Below are positions 53,986-59,083 of a stretch of 59,083 nucleotides of DNA, piece by piece; position 1 is the stretch's first letter; each line of letters starts with the position of its first letter. The DNA comes from Micromonospora sp. CB01531 (lineage in GTDB: Bacteria > Actinomycetota > Actinomycetes > Mycobacteriales > Micromonosporaceae). The stretch is from contig NZ_LWLS01000089.1 of NCBI RefSeq assembly GCF_001905095.1, positions 1 to 59,083 of the forward strand, written 5' to 3'. The notes under the pieces were generated by a model that saw only the letters and a program-made list of their open reading frames with translations, ran no database searches and was not told the origin of the DNA. The translations under genes and the position numbers were made by a program.

Positions 53986-56811
53986 ATGAGTGGAAGCGAA
54001 CCGTGGGGGCGGCGGTCGCAGATCGTCGGCCGCATCCAGGACGTGCAGCGGGTGTGCGAGTTCTTCGGGGATGGGCCCGGCCGCGGCCGGGGCCTGCACG
54101 TGGTCGGCGAGGCCGGGGTGGGCAAGACGACGCTTCTTGACGCGGTGGCCGAGGCGATGGCCAAGGCTGGGACGCGGGTTCTGCGCGCCGATGGCGTGGA
54201 GTTCGAGGCGGACGTCACGTTCGCCGGATTGCATCAGCTTCTGATGCCGGTGCAGGACGAGATCGAACGCCTGCCGTCCGAGTACCGGGAAGCCCTCCTG
54301 GTCGCGCTCGGCGTCGGCATGGGGCCGGCGCCGAACCGGCTGCTCCTGGTCAACGCCACCCTGGCCCTGCTGCGGGAAGTCGCCGTCGAAGCACCACTGT
54401 TGCTGATCATCGACGATCTGCCGTGGCTGGACCGGCCTAGCGCGGTGGTTCTCGGAATCGTCGCCCGCCGCCTGTCCGGCAGCCGGGTCGGATTCCTCGC
54501 CGCCTCCCGGACCGGCGGGGAGGGCGTGCTCGACCACGGCGGGCTGGACGAGCTCGAGTTGAAGCCGCTGGACGACGTCTCGGCGCAGATATTGCTCGCC
54601 GCCCGCTACCCGGGGCTGGCCGCCCGGGTCCGAGCGCGGGTAGTCGCTGAGGCCTGCGGCAATCCGCTGGCCCTTTTGGAACTTCCAGCGGAGCTGAGCG
54701 CACCGCAGCGGGCCGCGAAGGAGGAGCTGCCGGCCGTGCTTCCGCTGGGCGACCGTCTGCGCGCCCTGTTCGTCGCTCGCGTCACAAGCCTGTCCGAGGG
54801 AGGACGCAGGCTGCTGCTGCTCGCCGCTCTGGACGGCACCGGTGAACTCGACACCCTGTACTCCGCCGCGGGGCACGACACAGCTGCCCTGGCGGGCTTG
54901 GCCTGCGCCGAGCGCGATCGCCTGGTCCGGGTCGACTCCGCCTCCCGGCGCCTGAGGTTCCATCACCCGCTGATCCGCTCGGCGGTTGTGGAAGCCTCCA
55001 CCATGACCGAGCGCCGTGTCGCACACCTGGCGCTGGCCGAGGCCCTGGCTGACCGGCCCGAGCGCATGGCGTGGCACCTGGCCGAAGCCGCGATCGAGCC
55101 GGACGAACAGGTGGCCCAACTGCTGCAGAATGCCGGGCACTCGGCATTGCGCCGCGGCGACACGGCCGGCGCCGTCGCCGCCATAACGCGGGCAGCCGAT
55201 CTGAGTCCGACGCCCGGGGATCGCTGCCGCCGGCTGGCCGAGGCAGCGTATATCGGCGCCGATTCGACCGGTGACGCCGACAACGCGTCCGAATTGCTGC
55301 GGCGAGCGCAGAGCAACGGTCTCGACGGAAGCGGCGTCCTGCACGCGGCGGCCGCAGCGGTGTTCCTCCTCCTCAACACCGAAGCCGACCTCGACACCGC
55401 ACATCGGCTGCTGGTCCGTGCGATCGAGGCGGCCGGACCGACCTACGACGCCACCGACACCGCTCTCGTTGACGCCCTGCACACCCTGCAGTTGGTCTGC
55501 TGGTGGGGCGGCCGCGCCGACCTGTGGGCACCGTTCATCGACGCGGTGGCCAGACTGGAACCCGTGCCGCCACCTGTGCTGGCAATGGCCGCACAGACGT
55601 TCCCCGACCCGGCACGCACCGGCGTCGCGGACCTGGCCGACCTTGACGAGGTCCGTGGCGTGCTGCGTCGCACAGCGGATCCGGCGCTGCTGGTGCGGGG
55701 CGCGACCGCGACCGTCTACCTCGACCGAATCGGTGAACTGAAGGACCGACTTTGGGAATTGGTCCGCTCCGCTCGCAACGGAGGCGGACCGGTTCGCCAG
55801 CACCTCGGGGCCCTGATGCACCTCTGTATGGAGGACTTCCTGACCGGCGAGTGGGAGGAAGCGCAACAGCTGGTCGACGAAGGAGCAGCACTGTGCGACG
55901 CCGGGTATCCCTTCTTCGCCTGGTACTTCCAGTACAACCAGGTGCTGCTACACGGCGCGCGCGGCGAGACCGAGGCCGGCGATGCCCTTGCCGACCGGAT
56001 GCTGCGCTGGGCGGCGCGGCGCGGCGTCGGTACCGCAGCGGCATTCGCCCACCAGGCACGCACGCTAGTTTGTCTGGGCAGCAGCGATTACGAGGCGGCT
56101 TACCGCCACGCGACCGCCCTCACCCCGGCCGGGACTCTGGCTCCCTACACCGCCCACGCGCTGTGGGGTGCATTCGACCTGGTCGAGGCAGCGGTGCGTA
56201 CCGGCCGCGAAGCCGAGGCCGCCGCGCATGTGCGGGCTCTGCGCGAGCAGGGGATCGCCCGGCTGTCCGACCGGTACGCCATGCTCGTCGCGGGCGCGGC
56301 CGGCTTGTCAGCTCCAGACGACGAGGCGGTCACCCATTTCGAGCAGGCGCTGTCGGCACCTGGGGCGGACCGCTGGGTCTTCGAGGCGGCGCGGATCCGG
56401 CTGGCGCTCGGCGAGCGGCTGCGGCGCACCGGCGCCAAGAGCAGGGCCCGCGAGCCGCTAACGGCGGCCATGGACGCCTTGTTCCGGCTCGGGGCCACGC
56501 CGTGGGCGGAACGGGCCCGCATGGAGCTGCGCGCGACCGGCCTGCCGACACGGCCAGAGGCCGCGAGGTCCCTTCTCACGCCTCAGGAAGTGGAGATCGC
56601 GCAACTTGCCGCATCCGGCCTGACCAACAAGCAGATCGGCGAGCGCCTCCACCTGTCGCACCGAACAGTTGGCGCTTATCTGTACCAGGTCTTCCCGAAA
56701 CTCGGGATTACCACACGGGCGGCCCTGCGCGATGCGTTGACCGCGCTCGACGGCGGGGCAGGAGCTCCGCCGGTCTCGGCCGGAACCGTGACCGAGTATC
56801 CGGTGACGTGA
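53986..56811 (+). CDS. LAL-family LuxR regulator (third copy)
   Basis: The 941-residue product has Walker A GEAGVGKT (41-48), Walker B LLLIIDDLPWLD, the ARRLSGSRVGFLAASRTG sensor-like block and a TPR-like middle. A C-terminal LuxR helix-turn-helix starts at about 863 (LTPQEVEIAQLAASGLTNKQ, then HRTVGAYLYQVFPKLGITTR). The usual His of TVxxHLxxI is Tyr here. It is more distant from the two LAL genes at 8-15 kb than they are from each other. The start is ATG 53986, where the homology begins; the open frame before it is antisense to the monooxygenase and not coding. Confidence 0.92.
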   Translation: MSGSEPWGRRSQIVGRIQDVQRVCEFFGDGPGRGRGLHVVGEAGVGKTTLLDAVAEAMAKAGTRVLRADGVEFEADVTFAGLHQLLMPVQDEIERLPSEYREALLVALGVGMGPAPNRLLLVNATLALLREVAVEAPLLLIIDDLPWLDRPSAVVLGIVARRLSGSRVGFLAASRTGGEGVLDHGGLDELELKPLDDVSAQILLAARYPGLAARVRARVVAEACGNPLALLELPAELSAPQRAAKEELPAVLPLGDRLRALFVARVTSLSEGGRRLLLLAALDGTGELDTLYSAAGHDTAALAGLACAERDRLVRVDSASRRLRFHHPLIRSAVVEASTMTERRVAHLALAEALADRPERMAWHLAEAAIEPDEQVAQLLQNAGHSALRRGDTAGAVAAITRAADLSPTPGDRCRRLAEAAYIGADSTGDADNASELLRRAQSNGLDGSGVLHAAAAAVFLLLNTEADLDTAHRLLVRAIEAAGPTYDATDTALVDALHTLQLVCWWGGRADLWAPFIDAVARLEPVPPPVLAMAAQTFPDPARTGVADLADLDEVRGVLRRTADPALLVRGATATVYLDRIGELKDRLWELVRSARNGGGPVRQHLGALMHLCMEDFLTGEWEEAQQLVDEGAALCDAGYPFFAWYFQYNQVLLHGARGETEAGDALADRMLRWAARRGVGTAAAFAHQARTLVCLGSSDYEAAYRHATALTPAGTLAPYTAHALWGAFDLVEAAVRTGREAEAAAHVRALREQGIARLSDRYAMLVAGAAGLSAPDDEAVTHFEQALSAPGADRWVFEAARIRLALGERLRRTGAKSRAREPLTAAMDALFRLGATPWAERARMELRATGLPTRPEAARSLLTPQEVEIAQLAASGLTNKQIGERLHLSHRTVGAYLYQVFPKLGITTRAALRDALTALDGGAGAPPVSAGTVTEYPVT

Positions 56812-56969
56812 CCCTCAGCGAGCCGGGGGTTCTGGATCGTCGACAGCGGCTCCTCCCACCGCGGGCAGGCATCCATCGACCGCATGGCCACCGCGTGGCC
56901 CACCGCCAGTGCGGCGGGAGTCACTCGAGTGGCCCCACGGGCGTCACTGCGGCGGGGTGGCACCCGGCC

Positions 56970-57617
56970 TCATTCCGGCAGTTGCTCGCCGTGGTTTTCG
57001 GCGATCATGTATGCCGCGTACCACTCCGGCCAGTTCTCGTCGTGCTTGCCGCCGTTGCGGGCCTCGTATTCGCCGTGGGCGACCGCCGCCCGCTTGAGTG
57101 CGCCGACAAGGTCGTTCAGTGATGCGTACGTCGTCGTCCTCGGGTCGACCCGCCCAGGGAACCGCGTGGTGACCTCCTGGAGCAGGAAGCTGTTGCCGTC
57201 CGGGTCACGGAAGGCGGCGAACGAGCCGTAGCTGGCGCGGTCGTCCGCCGGCCCGCTGGCCTGCCCGTCGGCGATCTTCCCGAACTGGGCACCCGGAGCC
57301 GCCGGATGGAACGTCTCGCTCACCTTCACGCCCAACTTCACGAGTTCCTCGTACGCCGCCTGGATGTCGGAGACCACCAGGTAGATACCCTCGGCGGTAC
57401 CCGGCGCCTGGGTAGTGATCCGGCTGCCGAACTGGATCGACGCCGGCGATCCCGGCGGGGTGAACTGGACGACTCGGAACCCGTTGTCGAAGCCGAAGTC
57501 GGCGTCGAGCCGCCAGCCCAGGTCCTGGTAGAACCGCTTCGACCGATCGACGTCGCTCACGGGGATCACGACCGCCTCGAGCTTGAAATCGGCCTTGCTG
57601 GTCTCGGTGCTGCTCAT
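56970..57617 (-). CDS. VOC-fold protein fused to a small helical domain
   Basis: The 215-residue product has a VOC part (residues 8-150: KLEAVVIPVSDVDRSKRFYQ, GWRLDADFGFDNGFRVVQFT, IYLVVSDIQAAYEELVKLGV, AFRDPDGNSFLLQEVTTR). A C-terminal domain follows (LKRAAVAHGEYEARNGGKHD, WPEWYAAYMIAEN) that exists as a separate gene at 17263. VOC proteins include glyoxalases, dioxygenases and antibiotic-binding proteins; no specific metal set is clear. The ATG at 57617 has AAGGAG 8 bases upstream. It diverges from a broken universal-stress gene with a compound palindrome between. Confidence 0.85.
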   Translation of the reverse strand: MSSTETSKADFKLEAVVIPVSDVDRSKRFYQDLGWRLDADFGFDNGFRVVQFTPPGSPASIQFGSRITTQAPGTAEGIYLVVSDIQAAYEELVKLGVKVSETFHPAAPGAQFGKIADGQASGPADDRASYGSFAAFRDPDGNSFLLQEVTTRFPGRVDPRTTTYASLNDLVGALKRAAVAHGEYEARNGGKHDENWPEWYAAYMIAENHGEQLPE

Positions 57618-57687
57618 GCCTGCCACTCCTTGATCTTTCAGCGGAATCGCCGTCGATCACGAGCGTGCGCCACGACCCAGACCGTCA

Positions 57688-57714
57688 CACCAGGGAACAC
57701 CCTGGTCCCTGGGT
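57688..57714. promoter_or_regulatory. Compound palindrome in a divergent promoter region
   Basis: The stretch ACCAGGGAACACCCTGGTCC and CTGGG contains overlapping inverted repeats (CCAGGGA with TCCCTGG, and ACCAGGG with CCCTGGT). It sits between the divergent VOC and universal-stress genes and could be an operator for either. Confidence 0.45.
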
Positions 57715-57892
57715 GACCCGTGCACTGGCGTATGCGGGACCTCCGCCCGCGCCCCGAGGGCACATCGTTGCGAGCCCGGCCGACGACTCGGCCCGTGTCC
57801 TGGCACCGGTGACCGGCCCGTGGACCCACGGGCGCGGCGAGGGGCCGGTGGCGCTGATCGTGAGAGGGCAAGCTCACCCAAGGAGGCCCGCG

Positions 57893-58374
57893 ATGACCAC
57901 AACGCGCCGATTCGGCGCCCGTAAGCGGGTCACTCGGCCAGCACAAAGCAAGGCCTGGTGGTCGTGGCCGTTGACGTGGGCGCAGGTAGTGTGGACGCGC
58001 TGGACTGGGCGGCCGCTCAGGCCTCGGTCAAAGGCGCAGACCTACACATCGTGCATACGTGCCAGCCGCGCTCGGTGCTCGGCCAGTTTGCGCTGGCGGG
58101 CATCGAACTCGTGGCGATCGGCGCGGCCGAGTCCGTACACGACGCGGCCGAGAGGGCGTGCTCCATCGCGCCCGAGCTGGCCGTGACCACCCAGATCGCG
58201 CCCGGGCCTCCCTCGGCCAGGGCGCCGGCAGCGTGCTCGCCGGGTGACCCGCCGTTAAGGCGACCACGTCATATTCGGGGTGTCCTGTCCATGCTCCTTC
58301 CCATCAGGGAGCCGGGAGCCGTCTGCTCCCGCAGCATCCAGCCGTTGCCGCGCCCCAGCAAGAGGGAATCATGA
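57893..58374 (+). pseudogene. Universal stress protein, frameshifted and shortened
   Basis: The ATG at 57893 has a strong AAGGAGG, but its frame leaves the family after about 20 codons. The UspA-like sequence (LVVVAVDVGAGSVDALDWAA, KGADLHIVHTCQP, AAESVHDAAERACSIAPELA) is in the next frame. The C-terminal ATP-binding G-x2-G-x9-G is not recognisable and the tail is off-family. It was probably the start of a tandem Usp. Confidence 0.7.
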
Positions 58375-58905
58375 CTCGCTCTCGCGTGAGAAGAGTTGCA
58401 GGAAGAACAGGAAGACATTCAGGATGTCGAGGAAGATCGACGCGGCCAGCAGGGGAGCGGACGTGAGGTCAGTGGATCGCCGCAACCGCTGGAAGTCGAA
58501 TGCGATGAGACCGGCGAAGATCACCAGGCCCAGGATCGAGTAGATCAGCGCACCGTTCGGGATCTGCACGAAGACGAGCACGATGCCCAGTACGACGAGG
58601 CCGATGAGAGCCCACGAGCCGACCCGGGCGATCGCCGTCAGGTCACGTCGAGTGGCGTACCCGGCGGCACCGAATCCGGCGACGAACAACGCGGTCGCTC
58701 CGCCGGCCTGCCATAACGCGGCCGGGTTGACGGCAGCGTAGTACCCGAGAGACGGCCCGACTGCCAGCCCCATCAGTACGCCGAAGACTCCAAGCAGCGC
58801 AAGTGCGGTTTTGGTTGATCGACGGACGGCGGATCGCAGCCCGAGCAGGGAGCCGAAGGCGGCGATGAAGGCGATGATGCCCACCGCACCGTGCAGGCTG
58901 ACCAA
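58369..58905 (-). pseudogene. Bax inhibitor-1-like membrane protein cut at its N-terminus
   Basis: The 178-codon frame has five or six TM helices and ends with VFVQIPNGALIYSILGLVIF, AFDFQRLRRSTDLTS and FLDILNVFLFFLQLF, the C-terminal pattern of the Bax inhibitor-1/YccA family, with its conserved Asp residues. Family members have another 60-100 residues and one or two helices in front. Here that part is replaced by the IS607 left end at 58904, exactly where the open frame begins (MVSLHGAVGII). Confidence 0.75.
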
Positions 58906-59083
58906 CTTGATTGTGGATCGTCAGTGATCATAGGTTGGTCGCGTGGGTCTTCTTCGATTCTCACAGACCACGGCGCGTCTGTCGGTGTTCACCCCGTGAT
59001 GCTTGGTGTGTGGGCTGGTTCGGGGAGGATTCCGGTGACGCGGGCCGGCTGTGAGCGTTGGTTCTGCTCGATCGATGGTGGGT
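58904..59083 (+). pseudogene. Second IS607 copy, left end and start of decayed tnpA
   Basis: GCTGACCAACTTGATT and TGATCATAGGTTGG repeat the left end at 44955. The following bases match tnpA codons 1-50 with gaps (LLRFSQ, HPVMLGVWAGSGRIPVTRAG in shifted frames) and then leave the window. It inserted into the Bax-inhibitor-like gene. Confidence 0.75.

Noticed and set aside
53953..55866. 637-codon minus-strand frame under the third LAL gene
   Set aside because: Antisense shadow; the plus-strand frame carries Walker and helix-turn-helix motifs.

Overview
The window is high-GC DNA with GTG/TTG starts, WhiB, LAL-type LuxR regulators, an ECF sigma factor fused to an extracytoplasmic enzyme, DUF1996 exoproteins, a bacterial nitric oxide synthase and a type I terpene synthase. 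This points to a filamentous actinobacterium, of the Micromonospora or Frankia kind. The genus cannot be fixed from the sequence alone. It reads as an accessory, transposon-worn region: intact metabolic and regulatory genes alternate with many insertion-sequence relics and frameshifted or truncated genes. No tRNA, rRNA or CRISPR array was seen.

Layout. 1-1.24 kb: two head-to-head TnpB 3' relics joined by a perfect 58-bp inverted repeat. 1.67-6.3 kb: a small membrane protein, a secreted type-B carboxylesterase, an alpha/beta hydrolase and a zinc-free quinone oxidoreductase, the last two translationally coupled. 6.9-7.6 kb: a cupin and a relic resembling GTP cyclohydrolase I. 8.1-14.7 kb: two large paralogous LAL regulators separated by IS5 and IS110 relics. 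15.2-19.7 kb: WhiB, a peroxiredoxin, and a stress-type run (VOC protein, small helical protein, flavin disulfide reductase, broken SDR, small Cys protein). 20.6-21.7 kb: a protein built from three consecutive OmpR/PhoB-like winged helices. 22.9-32.4 kb: two DUF1996 exoproteins flank a transmembrane heme protein coupled to a NuoF-ferredoxin fusion, an ECF sigma/zinc-finger/TM/GH128 fusion and a DUF305 protein. 33.3-40.5 kb, minus strand: a DUF5010/CBM/fascin-like secreted hydrolase, then a NOS oxygenase - flavohemoglobin - (TnpB element) - coiled-coil protein - hypothetical run. 41.4-44.8 kb: a large secreted subtilase with a strong terminator. 44.8-48.6 kb: an AfsR-like regulator apparently broken by IS607, IS110 and IS3 elements. 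49-50.4 kb: a terpene synthase whose 3' end merges with a TnpB relic. 50.5-56.8 kb: hemerythrin, TetR, FAD monooxygenase, two truncated enzymes and a third LAL regulator. 57-59 kb: a VOC fusion, a broken universal stress protein, and a Bax-inhibitor-like gene cut by a second IS607 copy that runs off the window.

How the genes may work together (inference). One theme is nitrosative/oxidative stress and gas-ligand chemistry: NOS, flavohemoglobin, hemerythrin, WhiB, peroxiredoxin, disulfide reductase and universal stress protein. A second is cell-surface work: the ECF-GH128 fusion, DUF1996 proteins, DUF5010 hydrolase and subtilase, with the NuoF-ferredoxin/heme-b pair able in principle to move electrons from NADH through the membrane. 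The best candidates for something undescribed are the triple winged-helix protein, the NADH-to-membrane-heme module between DUF1996 exoproteins, and the NOS operon split at a codon boundary by a TnpB element.
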